This document shows positions 1 to 8,428 of a stretch of 64,000 nucleotides of DNA, in pieces (the first letter of the stretch is position 1; each line of letters opens with the position of its first letter). The position numbers and the translations under genes were made by a program. The notes beneath the pieces were generated by a model that saw only the letters and a list, made by a program, of their open reading frames with translations, ran no database searches and had not been told where the DNA came from. Source of the DNA: Chitinophaga sp. GbtcB8 (GTDB lineage Bacteria; Bacteroidota; Bacteroidia; Chitinophagales; Chitinophagaceae); the NCBI RefSeq assembly GCF_019091455.1, contig NZ_JAGXJN010000032.1, forward strand, positions 42,113 through 106,112. The letters are read 5' to 3'.

Positions 1-264
1 AGCGCCATTGAGCAGGAACGTATTATAGAGCTGTTCGGTGAAGGGCACCGCTCTTTTGATCTGCGCCGCTGGAGGGCTATTGAAAGAGTATGGGGCCCTC
101 CTTTTGGCAGTGGCGTATGGCGTATAGATACGCAGGGCGCACAGGTAACCCGCTATTTTCAAAACTCCTCTGAAAGGCTGTACCAGCAATGTTACATTTT
201 CAGAATACCGCCGGCTGAGCGTGACCGCAATCCTAGCCTGACACAGAACACACCCTGGTTATAA
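1..264 (+). CDS. SusD/RagB family lipoprotein, C-terminal end (partial)
   Basis: The reading frame is open from the first base and ends at a TAA at 262-264, so only the last 87 residues are present. The residues ERIIELFGEGHRSFDLRRW are the hallmark near the C-terminus of SusD/RagB glycan-binding lipoproteins, where a new member of the family usually has an (E)R..EL.(F/G)EG.R..DL.RW motif, and the end NPSLTQNTPW is also typical. SusD proteins cap the SusC channel on the cell surface and help capture a polysaccharide. The SusC partner should lie just outside the window to the left. The genes that follow on the same strand make this the 3' half of a polysaccharide utilisation locus. Confidence 0.9.
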   Translation, partial: SAIEQERIIELFGEGHRSFDLRRWRAIERVWGPPFGSGVWRIDTQGAQVTRYFQNSSERLYQQCYIFRIPPAERDRNPSLTQNTPWL

Positions 265-306
265 TAAAGTATAAACAATTTTTCCGCGATGTTAAATCAT
301 TATACA

Positions 307-714
307 ATGAAAAAATATTTCAGCATAGCAGGGTTGTTGCTGCTGGCAGCCTTTACCTGGATTGCCTGTACAAAAGAAAACCCGGTGGATGAAGACGGGC
401 TGCTGATCACCACCCGCGCCGAATGTTATGTAAGCAACTTTGAGCTGCTGGGCACCGACTTCCAGACCGTATTAACCGGGGCACCGCAGATCGATACTAC
501 CGCCTGCACGGTAAAGGCAAAAGTATTTTTTGGTACAGATCTTTCAAACCTTTACCCGCAGTTCTCCCTGGTAACAGATGCCAAGCTGGATCCCAAGATC
601 ACAGGCAAGGTTAACTTTTCAGACCTGGACCATCCTAAACAATACACGGTAATATCCGGCAACCGTCAGGTAAGGAAAACCTATACCGTATACATTACCG
701 TACAGCAACCGTAG
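307..714 (+). CDS. DUF5018-like surface lipoprotein of the PUL
   Basis: A 135-residue protein with a lipoprotein signal (hydrophobic stretch at about residues 6-19 ending at Cys21, WIAC). I chose the ATG at 307 over an in-frame ATG at 289 because the positively charged MKKY start suits a signal peptide. The mature part looks like a single beta-sandwich; the end PKQYTVISGNRQVRKTYTV resembles the DUF5018 domains found in Bacteroidota PUL lipoproteins. It lies 42 bp after the SusD gene and 22 bp before the next lipoprotein, so it is probably co-transcribed and acts at the cell surface, perhaps as a surface glycan-binding protein. The family assignment is from memory of the motif and is moderate. 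Confidence 0.75.
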   Translation: MKKYFSIAGLLLLAAFTWIACTKENPVDEDGLLITTRAECYVSNFELLGTDFQTVLTGAPQIDTTACTVKAKVFFGTDLSNLYPQFSLVTDAKLDPKITGKVNFSDLDHPKQYTVISGNRQVRKTYTVYITVQQP

Positions 715-736
715 TGCTCATTTTAAAACACGCAAC

Positions 737-1726
737 ATGCCAGTTAAACACTTAAAATATACATGGCTGCTACCTGCTTTCCTGCTGATGATGGCAGCCT
801 GCAAGGATGATAAATACGCACTGCCCACCGCAAAGGACGGGCTGCATAATGATTGTATTAAACGTACCCTGGGCCCGAACCTGGTGGGGCAGCCAATTGA
901 GTTTGCCTATGCAATGGCCATTTTACCCAGCCAGGGAAAAATTGTTTCCGCACAAGTGGAAGCCTCTATTGCCGGGGCGCCGCAAACCTGGCTGCAGAAT
1001 AATTCTTTTTACACTAACGGCAGCGGTGACGATGTGGGCATCCAGGTAGCTGATCCCTCCGTGAATGAAGGCGCAGTAACAAAGGTGAGCTTCACTAAAG
1101 ATACCAGCGCCGCCACCTTGCGGTATTACTATTATATACCGGAAGAAGTACGCGGCAAAACCGTGAGGTTTACGTTCAACTCCAAAAGCAGCAACGGTGA
1201 AACCGTGAGTTACGCAATGGGCCCTTATACCATTTCCAAAATGGATATGAAGCTGGACATACCGGTAAAAGATGCGGCCAACTGTTTTATTTCCATTGCA
1301 GACCTGGCAGCCTATAACAGCACAGATGCCGCTGCCAGCCCGGATAAGATAGACCTGGTATACCTTTACCGCTCCATACCCAATATATCTTTTAATCATT
1401 CCCTGGTATCGCCGGGTGCTGACAAACAATACCTGCCTGGTGTGGCGCTGCCGCCCAATGCCAATAGAAGCACCAGGATCAGCAAGGTGTGGAACCTGCA
1501 GGATTTTAATCTTGCACGCTTGAAATATGGTGTTTATATTGATGATCTGGATTTTGAAAAGCTGGATATTTCCAACGCACCCAATTACGCCATTAACATG
1601 AAGGAAGAAGCCGGTGCGTGGGTAGAAACTGCTGATGGTAAATACCGGGCTTATATTTTCATCAACAAGGTAAATAATGGCAGCAAAAGCGCTGTGATCA
1701 GCATAAAGCGGTATACGCTTAAATAG
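737..1726 (+). CDS. DUF4466-like lipoprotein of the PUL
   Basis: A 329-residue protein with a lipoprotein signal (LLPAFLLMMAAC, Cys22). The block NDCIKRTLGPNLVGQPIEFA followed by VSAQVEASIAGAP and the later SNGETVSYAMGPYTISKMDM matches what I recall of DUF4466 proteins, which accompany SusC/SusD pairs in Bacteroidota loci for acidic glycans. No catalytic motif is evident; a surface glycan-binding role is inferred from its position between the SusD-type genes and two polysaccharide lyases. The stop is followed by about 200 bp that contain a decayed coding remnant before the lyase genes start. Confidence 0.75.
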   Translation: MPVKHLKYTWLLPAFLLMMAACKDDKYALPTAKDGLHNDCIKRTLGPNLVGQPIEFAYAMAILPSQGKIVSAQVEASIAGAPQTWLQNNSFYTNGSGDDVGIQVADPSVNEGAVTKVSFTKDTSAATLRYYYYIPEEVRGKTVRFTFNSKSSNGETVSYAMGPYTISKMDMKLDIPVKDAANCFISIADLAAYNSTDAAASPDKIDLVYLYRSIPNISFNHSLVSPGADKQYLPGVALPPNANRSTRISKVWNLQDFNLARLKYGVYIDDLDFEKLDISNAPNYAINMKEEAGAWVETADGKYRAYIFINKVNNGSKSAVISIKRYTLK

Positions 1727-1757
1727 GAAACCATGGTAAAAATCACGAACGTTATGA

Positions 1758-1916
1758 AGCAATTTTTCAGGGTACTGCATCCGCTACAACGGCGGGTATG
1801 GAGTGGAATCTTATGCAGGGGTGAATGCTGTAGTAAAGCAGAACATTTACGCAGGTAACGGTAATGGTACAACGCAGGAAAAGATCAGTAGTGAAAAACA
1901 GATCCTCCTGCAATAA
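1758..1916 (+). pseudogene. Possible remnant of the C-terminus of a lost gene
   Basis: The 210-bp gap between the DUF4466-like gene and the lyase gene holds an open frame with no start codon, closed by a TAA at 1914-1916. It encodes a protein-like end (GGYGVESYAGVNAVVKQNIY, then a Gly/Asn/Thr-rich stretch and SSEKQILLQ) and is preceded by a stop at 1755-1757. The composition looks like a secreted protein end rather than non-coding DNA. I cannot name the parent family. It could also be chance, since 52 codons is short. Confidence 0.3.
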
Positions 1917-1936
1917 ACACTAAAATTTCAACCGGA

Positions 1937-3145
1937 ATGAAAACTAACTTACATAAAGCAGCGCTGGTATTAATGTTGATGACCATTGGTATAAGTAGCT
2001 ACGCAGATACCCTGCCGCCGACCTTTTTACTAAAACCAGCCGTGCTAATGGCAGTAAAGGAAAAGGTACGGCAGCACGATCCTCAGCTGCAGCAGGCCCT
2101 GGCCGGCTGGCTGGCAGATGCGGACAAGGCATTACAAAAAGGACCTTATTCCGTTGTTTATAAGGAGAAAGTGCCGCCCAGCGGCAGCAAGCATGATTAC
2201 ATGAGTGTAGGCCCTTACTGGTGGCCGGATTCATCTAAACCCAACGGCTTACCTTACATCCGGAAAGATGGGCAGATAAACCCGGAACGTTACGCCATTA
2301 AGGATGATGAATACTTTAATGCATTATGTAAAGATGTGTTGTTACTGGGAACAGCCTGGTTTTATACCGGCAACGAAAAATATGCGGATCATGCAGCAAA
2401 GCTGCTGCGTACCTGGTTCACGGATACGGCTACACGCATGAACCCGCATTTGAACTATAGCCAGGCCATTCCAGGCATTACAGAAGGGCGGAATATCGGA
2501 ATAATAGACACTCATAATACCGCCCTGTTAATTGATGGCATACAATTGCTGAAAAGCTCCCCTGCCCTCTCTGAAGCAGACTACCGCGGCATACAGGACT
2601 GGTACAAACAATTCCTGGACTGGATGCTGCATAGCCCTATAGGCAAGGATGAAGCAGACGAGCATAATAACCATGGCACCTGGTACGATGTACAGGCGGT
2701 ATCCATTGCACTTTTTACAGAGCAACCTGCACTGGCGGAAAAAATACTGAAGGAGCAAACGGAAAAACGCATCGAAAGCCAGCTAAAACCAGATGGCAGC
2801 CAGCCCTTTGAGCTTGCACGCACCCTCTCCTGGAACTACTCGCTCATGAACCTGAAAGGTTTTTTTGAGCTGGCAATGCTGGCAGAGAATATACATATTG
2901 ATCTTTGGAAGTATGAAAGCCCCGGCGGCAAAAGCCTGAAGAAGGCCTTTAGCTGGATGCTGCCCTATGCCGAAGGCAAAGGTGACTGGGCCTATAAACA
3001 AATAAAACCTGCAGATAAGAAGGGGTACCTGGAGCTGGCATGGGTAGCCGGGAAAAAATATACGGACATAGATCTTACACCGCTCTGGGAAAAATATACA
3101 GGGTTTAAAAACAATGAATTGCTGCTTACCGGCTGGAAATTGTGA
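1937..3145 (+). CDS. Alginate-lyase-family polysaccharide lyase
   Basis: A 402-residue secreted protein with a signal peptide (cleavage near ISSYA-DT at residues 22-24). The block HDYMSVGPYWWPDSSKPNG at about residues 85-104 and NNHGTWYDVQ at about 243-252 are the two signature blocks of the (alpha/alpha)-toroid alginate lyase family (Pfam PF05426, which includes CAZy PL5 and PL38). The second block carries the conserved Asn-His and Tyr expected in the beta-elimination site. It should cleave a uronic-acid-containing polysaccharide in the periplasm or at the surface. Substrate (alginate, glucuronan or similar) cannot be read from sequence. The heparinase-type lyase follows 76 bp downstream, which suggests stepwise depolymerisation. 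Confidence 0.85.
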   Translation: MKTNLHKAALVLMLMTIGISSYADTLPPTFLLKPAVLMAVKEKVRQHDPQLQQALAGWLADADKALQKGPYSVVYKEKVPPSGSKHDYMSVGPYWWPDSSKPNGLPYIRKDGQINPERYAIKDDEYFNALCKDVLLLGTAWFYTGNEKYADHAAKLLRTWFTDTATRMNPHLNYSQAIPGITEGRNIGIIDTHNTALLIDGIQLLKSSPALSEADYRGIQDWYKQFLDWMLHSPIGKDEADEHNNHGTWYDVQAVSIALFTEQPALAEKILKEQTEKRIESQLKPDGSQPFELARTLSWNYSLMNLKGFFELAMLAENIHIDLWKYESPGGKSLKKAFSWMLPYAEGKGDWAYKQIKPADKKGYLELAWVAGKKYTDIDLTPLWEKYTGFKNNELLLTGWKL

Positions 3146-3221
3146 CCAGCCGGATGTATATTCATGCATTAATAGGACAGTGGGCAATACCTTATTTTTT
3201 AAGATCCTCAAATCAAAAAAC

Positions 3222-5174
3222 ATGAGAAAACTATTCCTGGCCCTCTGCATGCTGTACCTGATCCCGGTTGCATTACACGCGCAGCAGCACCTGTTAAGCG
3301 GCCGTTACACTGAAGCACAGTTAGCAAAAATAATAATACCACAAGCCAGCTGGTTACCTTTTCCAAAGCCGGATAACCGGGCCGCATGGGCCAAGGCAGA
3401 TGCTGCTGCAGGCCAGGCCCTGATAAAAAGAGCGGAAGGATATTTAGGATTTGAATGGCCGGGCATACCGGCTGTAAAATCCCTGCTGATCGTGCGGAAT
3501 GGCAACCGGAGCGAGTACCAGGATATTGCCAATAAAAAACGCGCTGCCCTGGGTACCCTGCTGCTGGCGGAAGTGTATGAAAATAAGGGCCGGTTTATGG
3601 ATGATATTGTGAATGGCGTATGGTCCATTTGCGAAGAATCTTTCTGGGGTGCATCCGCACACCTGCCGCATACAAAAGAATATGCCGGGTTAATGGATGT
3701 ATCGCAGCCCTTTGTGGAGCTCTTTTCTGCCGAAACAGCCACCCTGCTGGCCTGGGTGGATTATTTCCTGGGGGATAAGCTGGACGCCATTTCCCCGCAG
3801 CTGCGCAAAAGGATCTATTATGAAACCAATTACCGCATCTTTAAACCGCTTATGACCAAATATCATGGGTGGATGGGCACCAATGCCAACGGCAGGCGGC
3901 CCAATAACTGGAATCCCTGGATCTGTTCCAACTGGCTTAATTCCGTGCTGTTGCTGGAAAAAAATGATACGGCACGCCTGGCAGCCGTGCACAAGATCCT
4001 GGGTGTGCTGGATGCATTCCTGGATCCCTATCCTGCAGATGGCGGCTGTGATGAAGGCCCTGGCTACTGGGGTGCTGCAGCCGCCTCTTTGTACGATAAT
4101 ATTTCATTGCTGAACCTTGCCAGCAACAATGCATTCACCTATGTATACGCCGATCAAAAGATAAGGAACATGGGTGCATTCATTTACCGGGCCCAGATTA
4201 GTGAGCGTTACTTCCTGGATTTTGCAGATGCAGACCCCCAGCCCGGAATGGCTGGCACCATGATATACCGGTTTGGTAAAGACATCCAGGATCCTGACAT
4301 GATGCATTTTGGCGCTTACTACCTGGATAGAAAAAGCAAAGGTGCATTGGGAAATTACCAGTTCTTCAGGAACCTGTTTGCCCTGTTTATGGAAGATGAA
4401 TTTAACCATGCGGAAAAAGGCCTGCCGCTGCCCGCTGATTTCTGGTGGCCAGATCTGCAAGTAATGATAACCCGTGACCATGCAGGCAGTACCGCCGGTT
4501 ATTTTGTAGCTGCCAAAGGTGGTAATAACGATGAAAGCCATAACCACAACGATGTAGGCAGCTATTTGGTGTATTATGACGGCTTACCCGTGCTGATAGA
4601 TGTAGGCCGTGGCACCTACACCGCTAAAACTTTCAGCAGCAGAAGGTATGAGATCTGGTACAACCGTTCAGACTACCATAATATACCTACCGTTAACGGG
4701 CATACGCAGGAAGCCGGTCCCCGTTTCAAGGCGGAGCAGGTAAGCTATCATACCGGGAATGGCAGCAGCCGGCTGGCGCTGGATATTGCCGGGGCATACC
4801 CTAAGGAAGCCGGGATCAGTAAATGGAACAGGACCATACAGCTCAACAAAGGTAAACAGGTACAGGTGAGAGATGTTATACAGCTGCAAAAAGCAGACTC
4901 GCTCACCGAACACCTGATGACCTGTTATCCTGTAACCGTAAAGCAGCCCGGTATAATAGTGGTGCATGGCCGGGCAAAAGATGGCGGGGCAAAGGATTTT
5001 TATGTACGCTACCCTGCAAAGCTGCTGGAAGCCGCAGTGGAAAAAGTGCCCCTGTCAACAGAGGAAGACCAGGGCGTACAGCAGAAATGGGGCGATAGTA
5101 TTTACAGGATCAATTTCAGGTCAACCGGTATAAGCGCAAAAAGCGACATTAATTTTGTGATCAGCGCAGATTAG
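3222..5174 (+). CDS. Heparinase II/III-family polysaccharide lyase
   Basis: A 650-residue secreted protein. The frame is open further upstream, but the ATG at 3222 gives a clear signal peptide (MRKLFLALCMLYLIPVALHA) and follows the previous stop. An N-terminal (alpha/alpha)-toroid (about residues 60-390, with NGRRPNNWNPWICSNWL and DPYPADGGCDEGPGYW) is followed by the beta-sandwich heparinase II/III-like domain (about 410-640) with the diagnostic NNDESHNHNDVGSY block and a later YNRSDYHNIPTVNG. The His and Tyr residues in those blocks are the usual catalytic and metal-binding positions of PL12/PL21-type enzymes. It is the last gene of the left PUL; a strong terminator hairpin follows at 5201. 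The precise CAZy family and substrate remain open. Confidence 0.88.
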   Translation: MRKLFLALCMLYLIPVALHAQQHLLSGRYTEAQLAKIIIPQASWLPFPKPDNRAAWAKADAAAGQALIKRAEGYLGFEWPGIPAVKSLLIVRNGNRSEYQDIANKKRAALGTLLLAEVYENKGRFMDDIVNGVWSICEESFWGASAHLPHTKEYAGLMDVSQPFVELFSAETATLLAWVDYFLGDKLDAISPQLRKRIYYETNYRIFKPLMTKYHGWMGTNANGRRPNNWNPWICSNWLNSVLLLEKNDTARLAAVHKILGVLDAFLDPYPADGGCDEGPGYWGAAAASLYDNISLLNLASNNAFTYVYADQKIRNMGAFIYRAQISERYFLDFADADPQPGMAGTMIYRFGKDIQDPDMMHFGAYYLDRKSKGALGNYQFFRNLFALFMEDEFNHAEKGLPLPADFWWPDLQVMITRDHAGSTAGYFVAAKGGNNDESHNHNDVGSYLVYYDGLPVLIDVGRGTYTAKTFSSRRYEIWYNRSDYHNIPTVNGHTQEAGPRFKAEQVSYHTGNGSSRLALDIAGAYPKEAGISKWNRTIQLNKGKQVQVRDVIQLQKADSLTEHLMTCYPVTVKQPGIIVVHGRAKDGGAKDFYVRYPAKLLEAAVEKVPLSTEEDQGVQQKWGDSIYRINFRSTGISAKSDINFVISAD

Positions 5175-5200
5175 TATTCAACAGCTTCAGATCTCTTTTA

Positions 5201-5224
5201 AAGCCAGGCAGCAATGCCTGGCTT
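5201..5224 (+). terminator. Rho-independent terminator of the left PUL
   Basis: Perfect 10-bp inverted repeat (AAGCCAGGCA, loop GCAA, TGCCTGGCTT) 26 bp after the heparinase-family stop, followed by a T-rich stretch. It closes the PUL transcript. Confidence 0.85.
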
Positions 5225-5300
5225 GTTCTTTTAATAAAGCCTTATTCCTGATAACTGTCATCCCGTTTATTGACAACCATCATTCCTTAAACCACCTGCC

Positions 5301-5474
5301 ATGTGTTCCTTTACATATGCTTTTAAAGCTACGATACACAGCGCAAAACCAGGAGACATTAATACAATTTTTGATGAAATGAAAAAGGGAGGATCGGAGG
5401 CCGCATGGTGCGGCAGATCTCACCCACATAAAAAATTGTGGGGATCGCATACAATCCACAATAATGGTTCCTAA
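5301..5474 (+). CDS. Small ORF, 57 aa, unknown; own terminator follows
   Basis: An ATG at 5301 opens a 57-codon frame ending in TAA at 5472-5474, in a 400-bp space between two terminator hairpins. The product has an amphipathic N-terminal half (KPGDINTIFDEMKKGG) and then a Cys/His/Trp-rich half with a Gly-Gly at residues 30-31 and single Cys at 37. No signal peptide or membrane segment is seen. Its position, with a terminator before it and one 15 bp after its stop, is what a small independent gene would look like. No family is recognised. A non-coding small RNA ending at the same terminator is the main alternative. Confidence 0.4.
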   Translation: MCSFTYAFKATIHSAKPGDINTIFDEMKKGGSEAAWCGRSHPHKKLWGSHTIHNNGS

Positions 5475-5488
5475 ATGCAACTTGACAC

Positions 5489-5517
5489 AGCTGCCGCTTT
5501 TCAGCGGCGGCTTTTTT
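5489..5517 (+). terminator. Rho-independent terminator after the small ORF
   Basis: GC-rich hairpin (AGC-t-GCCGC, loop TTTTCA, GCGGC-g-GCT) followed by a run of seven T residues. There is no recognised gene immediately before it other than the 57-codon ORF at 5301-5474, so it supports transcription of that stretch. Confidence 0.85.
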
Positions 5518-5662
5518 ATTTCTGCAAATAACGGTAACGTACGTATGATATATGAGGTGATAATGATCACACATTCTTGTGTTAAGGATCAAGGTTCGTT
5601 ATGATACAAGTCATTCCCTGCAACACACGCCTGCCCTACTTTGCATGCATAAACACAAGCAC

Positions 5663-6247
5663 ATGAAAACAGGTCCCTCACTTAGAAAGATCAAAACAGG
5701 CATATTACTTTTTTGCATGCAGCTGGTTGTAACCGCAGCAATAGCACAGGTAAATTATAATGCACCCGGCGTGCATACTGTTGTTAGCGGTACCTCTACC
5801 CTGCATGACTGGAAAATGGAATCCTCCCAGGGGGAATGTACCGCCACCTTTACGCTCGATGCTGCCGGGCAGCTGAACAGCTTAACAGCATTGCATTTTA
5901 CCATGCCCGCCCAAAGCCTTAAAAGTGAACATAGCGGCATGGATAAAAATGCCTACAAAGCACTAAAAACAGATAAGGCGCCCACGCTTACCTACCAGCT
6001 TACCACTGCAACACTGACACCGGATGGCGCTGTTAAATGCATTGGAAAGCTCACGCTGGCAGGCGCTGTACAGGAAACAGAGCTGCTGGCCACTGCCAAA
6101 GTGAATGCAGATAAAAGCATTACGGTAAAAGGCAGCAAAAAGATCAGCATGAAAACTTTTAACATAGACCCTCCCTCCTTTATGATGGGTACTGTTAAAA
6201 CAGGCAACGACGTAACCGTGAGCTTTGAGCTCACACTAAAAAAATAA
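5663..6247 (+). CDS. YceI-family periplasmic lipid-binding protein
   Basis: A 194-residue secreted protein. The frame extends upstream to in-frame ATGs at 5645 and earlier; I prefer 5663 because MKTGPSLRKIKTGILLFCMQ makes a normal signal peptide (cleavage near AIA-QV). The mature part has the YceI lipocalin-like pattern: VNYNAPGVHTVVSGTSTLHD at the start, MPAQSLKSEHSGMDKNAYKA in the middle, FNIDPPSFMMGTVKTGNDV near the end. YceI proteins bind isoprenoid chains such as quinones in the periplasm. It is 32 bp before a porin gene and a second YceI gene follows the porin, so the three look like one functional set. Confidence 0.88.
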   Translation: MKTGPSLRKIKTGILLFCMQLVVTAAIAQVNYNAPGVHTVVSGTSTLHDWKMESSQGECTATFTLDAAGQLNSLTALHFTMPAQSLKSEHSGMDKNAYKALKTDKAPTLTYQLTTATLTPDGAVKCIGKLTLAGAVQETELLATAKVNADKSITVKGSKKISMKTFNIDPPSFMMGTVKTGNDVTVSFELTLKK

Positions 6248-6279
6248 AAACATCATCACCCTGCTAAAACCTTTACTGT

Positions 6280-7680
6280 ATGAAAACGTTTATTCACAAC
6301 CCGATCCTTTACGGCCTGCTCTTATTACTGTTACCGGTAGCACTAAAAGCACAGCTGCAGCCAAAGATCGCCAACATGCGCAGCTATGATCAGCAAGGCA
6401 TTAATATTTTTGAGGATCCGAAAGATACCGCTGCCACCTTTGATGGATTGAAGCTGAAATTTGGCGCGGGTTTTACTCAACAGTTCCAGAACCTGAAACA
6501 TAAAAATCCCGATGCATTAAAAAATGATGTAGGCTCCTATTCCAGCGGTGAGATCATACCTGGTAATAAATTAAAGGTGATCACCGCCGGCTTCCAGACC
6601 GCACAGGCTAACCTGTACCTGGATGTACAGCTGGCAGATGGGATCCGCCTGAATGTAACCACCTACCTATCCTCCAAACACCACAATGAAAGCTGGGTAA
6701 AAGGCGGGTTTATACAATTTGATAAGCTGCCATTTAAAGGTCAGATCTGGAACGATATTATGAAAGTGACCACTATTAAGATCGGGCATTTTGAAGTGAA
6801 CTACGGCGATGAACACTTTCGCCGGACCGATGGCGGCCATGCCCTGTATAACCCCTTTATGGAAGGTTATATCATGGATGCTTTTGCAACAGAGATCGGT
6901 GGTGAAATATATGTAAAGAAGAATGGCCTGTTTGGTATGATCGGCGTTACCAACGGCATGATCAAAGGAAATGTGGATTCTTTGTATGCTGCACAAAACC
7001 CGGATGGCGACCGTCATAAATCACCCAGCCTTTTACTGAAAGCCGGTTTTGACAGACAGCTAACAGACGATATCCGTTTGCGTATAAGCGGCTCTTATTA
7101 CGGTAACCAGAGCAGCGGCAGCAATACCTTATATGGTGGCGACCGTTCCGGCTCTAACTACCAGTACATCATGGAGCTGAACTCCGCCAATCCCAGCAGC
7201 GCCACCGGCGCAGGTACGCCCCTGGCCTTTTCCGGCCGTTTTAACCCCGGGTTCAACAAAAAGGTGAATGCATTTATGTTCAATGGTTTTGTAAAAGCAC
7301 GCGGCCTGGAGCTGTTTGGCACCTATGAAACCGCATCCGGCAGAACAGCCCGTGAAACCAGCACCCGCAATGCCAGCCAGTATGCAGTGGATGCAGTGTA
7401 CCGGTTCTTTAAAGCAGAAAATGTATTCCTGGGTGTACGGTATAACGCTGTGCGTGCAACGCTGGCTAACAATGCCACAGGCACCGGTGCAGGCGCTATT
7501 AAATACGATGGTAATGTTTCCGTGGACCGTTTGGCATTTGCAGGCGGATGGTTCCTTACCAGGAATATAATGCTGAAAGGCGAATATGTTATTCAGCAGT
7601 ACAAAGATTTCCCCGTTGCCGATTACCGTGCAGGCGGCAAATTTAACGGTTATGTAATTGAAGCCACGGTAGGCTTCTGA
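6280..7680 (+). CDS. Outer-membrane porin-like beta-barrel protein
   Basis: A 466-residue protein with a signal peptide (LLLLLLPVALKA-QL) and alternating hydrophobic/polar strands through to a terminal aromatic residue (IEATVGF), as in outer-membrane beta-barrels. The layout (an early FDGLKLKFGAGFTQQFQ strand, long loops, and a strand with YGDEHFRRTDGG) resembles phosphate-selective-porin-like or DcaP-like proteins common in Bacteroidota, but the substrate cannot be told. It sits between two YceI genes on the same strand, 32 bp after the first. It probably shares their transcript up to the hairpin at 7701. Confidence 0.75.
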   Translation: MKTFIHNPILYGLLLLLLPVALKAQLQPKIANMRSYDQQGINIFEDPKDTAATFDGLKLKFGAGFTQQFQNLKHKNPDALKNDVGSYSSGEIIPGNKLKVITAGFQTAQANLYLDVQLADGIRLNVTTYLSSKHHNESWVKGGFIQFDKLPFKGQIWNDIMKVTTIKIGHFEVNYGDEHFRRTDGGHALYNPFMEGYIMDAFATEIGGEIYVKKNGLFGMIGVTNGMIKGNVDSLYAAQNPDGDRHKSPSLLLKAGFDRQLTDDIRLRISGSYYGNQSSGSNTLYGGDRSGSNYQYIMELNSANPSSATGAGTPLAFSGRFNPGFNKKVNAFMFNGFVKARGLELFGTYETASGRTARETSTRNASQYAVDAVYRFFKAENVFLGVRYNAVRATLANNATGTGAGAIKYDGNVSVDRLAFAGGWFLTRNIMLKGEYVIQQYKDFPVADYRAGGKFNGYVIEATVGF

Positions 7681-7700
7681 GCACCTGGTTGTAAAACAAA

Positions 7701-7734
7701 AGAAGGTCAGGATGCTGCTGCATGCTGACCTTCT
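7701..7734 (+). terminator. Terminator hairpin between porin and second yceI
   Basis: Inverted repeat AGAAGGTCAG / CTGACCTTCT with an inner ATGC/GCAT extension, followed by TTATTATT. It lies 20 bp after the porin stop and 30 bp before the next start, so it likely reduces or stops read-through from porin into the second YceI gene. Confidence 0.8.
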
Positions 7735-7763
7735 TTATTATTCCCTGTTTAAATTTTTTTGCT

Positions 7764-8375
7764 ATGATCATCCAACACCTTTCCTTAGCCCTGCTTACCT
7801 GCCTGGCAACTATGCAGCCGCTGCATGAAGCTGCCAATGCCCCGGAAAAATGGGTAATAATAAAGGGATGTACCCTGCGGGTGAACGGCAGCACCAACAT
7901 GAATAAGTTCAGCTGCAGCATCCGGGATTATACTAATCCCGATACACTTACCATTCAAAGGAGCTGTGGTAAAAATGCCATGGTAGCCCTTTCAGGGTCT
8001 ATTGGATTGCCGGTAGCTGATTTTAACTGCCTGAGCAATGTTATGACCAATGACCTGCGCAAAACATTAAAGGTTAAAGAGCATCCCCGCCTGACCATCA
8101 CATTTGTTTCCCTGAAGCAGTACCCGGCGCTTAGCTCCCGGCAGGAAACAATCTGCGGTACAGTGAACATTGAGCTGGCCGGCGTTCCAAAAACATTTGA
8201 GATCAATTACCACATATTTCGGGATGAGCAGCAGGTGATCCACCTCACCGGCAACCAGCAGATTAAGTTCACGGATTTCAATCTTACCCCGCCACGTAAG
8301 CTGGGCGGCATGATACGGGCAAACGATTTGCTGGAAGTGGAATTTAATTTGTACCTGAAGATAACATACAATTAA
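7764..8375 (+). CDS. Second YceI-like periplasmic protein
   Basis: A 203-residue secreted protein, start taken at 7764 because MIIQHLSLALLTCLATMQPLHEA is a plausible signal peptide and an upstream in-frame start lies inside the terminator hairpin. The mature part follows the YceI order: an N-terminal strand ending in VNGSTNMNKFSC (the STxxxF block), KTLKVKEHPRLTITF, and C-terminal TDFNLTPPRKLGGMIRANDL. It is divergent from the first YceI protein nearby and carries several Cys residues, so it may bind a different lipid or sit in a different complex. It faces the CoA-transferase gene across a shared hairpin. Confidence 0.8.
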   Translation: MIIQHLSLALLTCLATMQPLHEAANAPEKWVIIKGCTLRVNGSTNMNKFSCSIRDYTNPDTLTIQRSCGKNAMVALSGSIGLPVADFNCLSNVMTNDLRKTLKVKEHPRLTITFVSLKQYPALSSRQETICGTVNIELAGVPKTFEINYHIFRDEQQVIHLTGNQQIKFTDFNLTPPRKLGGMIRANDLLEVEFNLYLKITYN

Positions 8376-8377
8376 AA

Positions 8378-8406
8378 AAGGGAACTGCTGTTAAAGCAAT
8401 TCCCTT
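8378..8406. terminator. Bidirectional terminator between converging genes
   Basis: Inverted repeat AAGGGAA(c)TGC / GC(a)ATTCCCTT with A-rich flank before and T-rich after, centred between the stop of the second YceI gene (plus) and the stop of the CoA-transferase gene (minus). Confidence 0.8.
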
Positions 8407-8428
8407 GTACTCCTGGAGTATCTACCCG

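Noticed and set aside
923..1780. Long minus-strand ORF (285 codons) opposite the DUF4466-like gene
   Set aside because: It is antisense to a well-supported lipoprotein gene of the PUL, has no family resemblance or signal peptide and an atypical His/Gly/Ile-rich composition.
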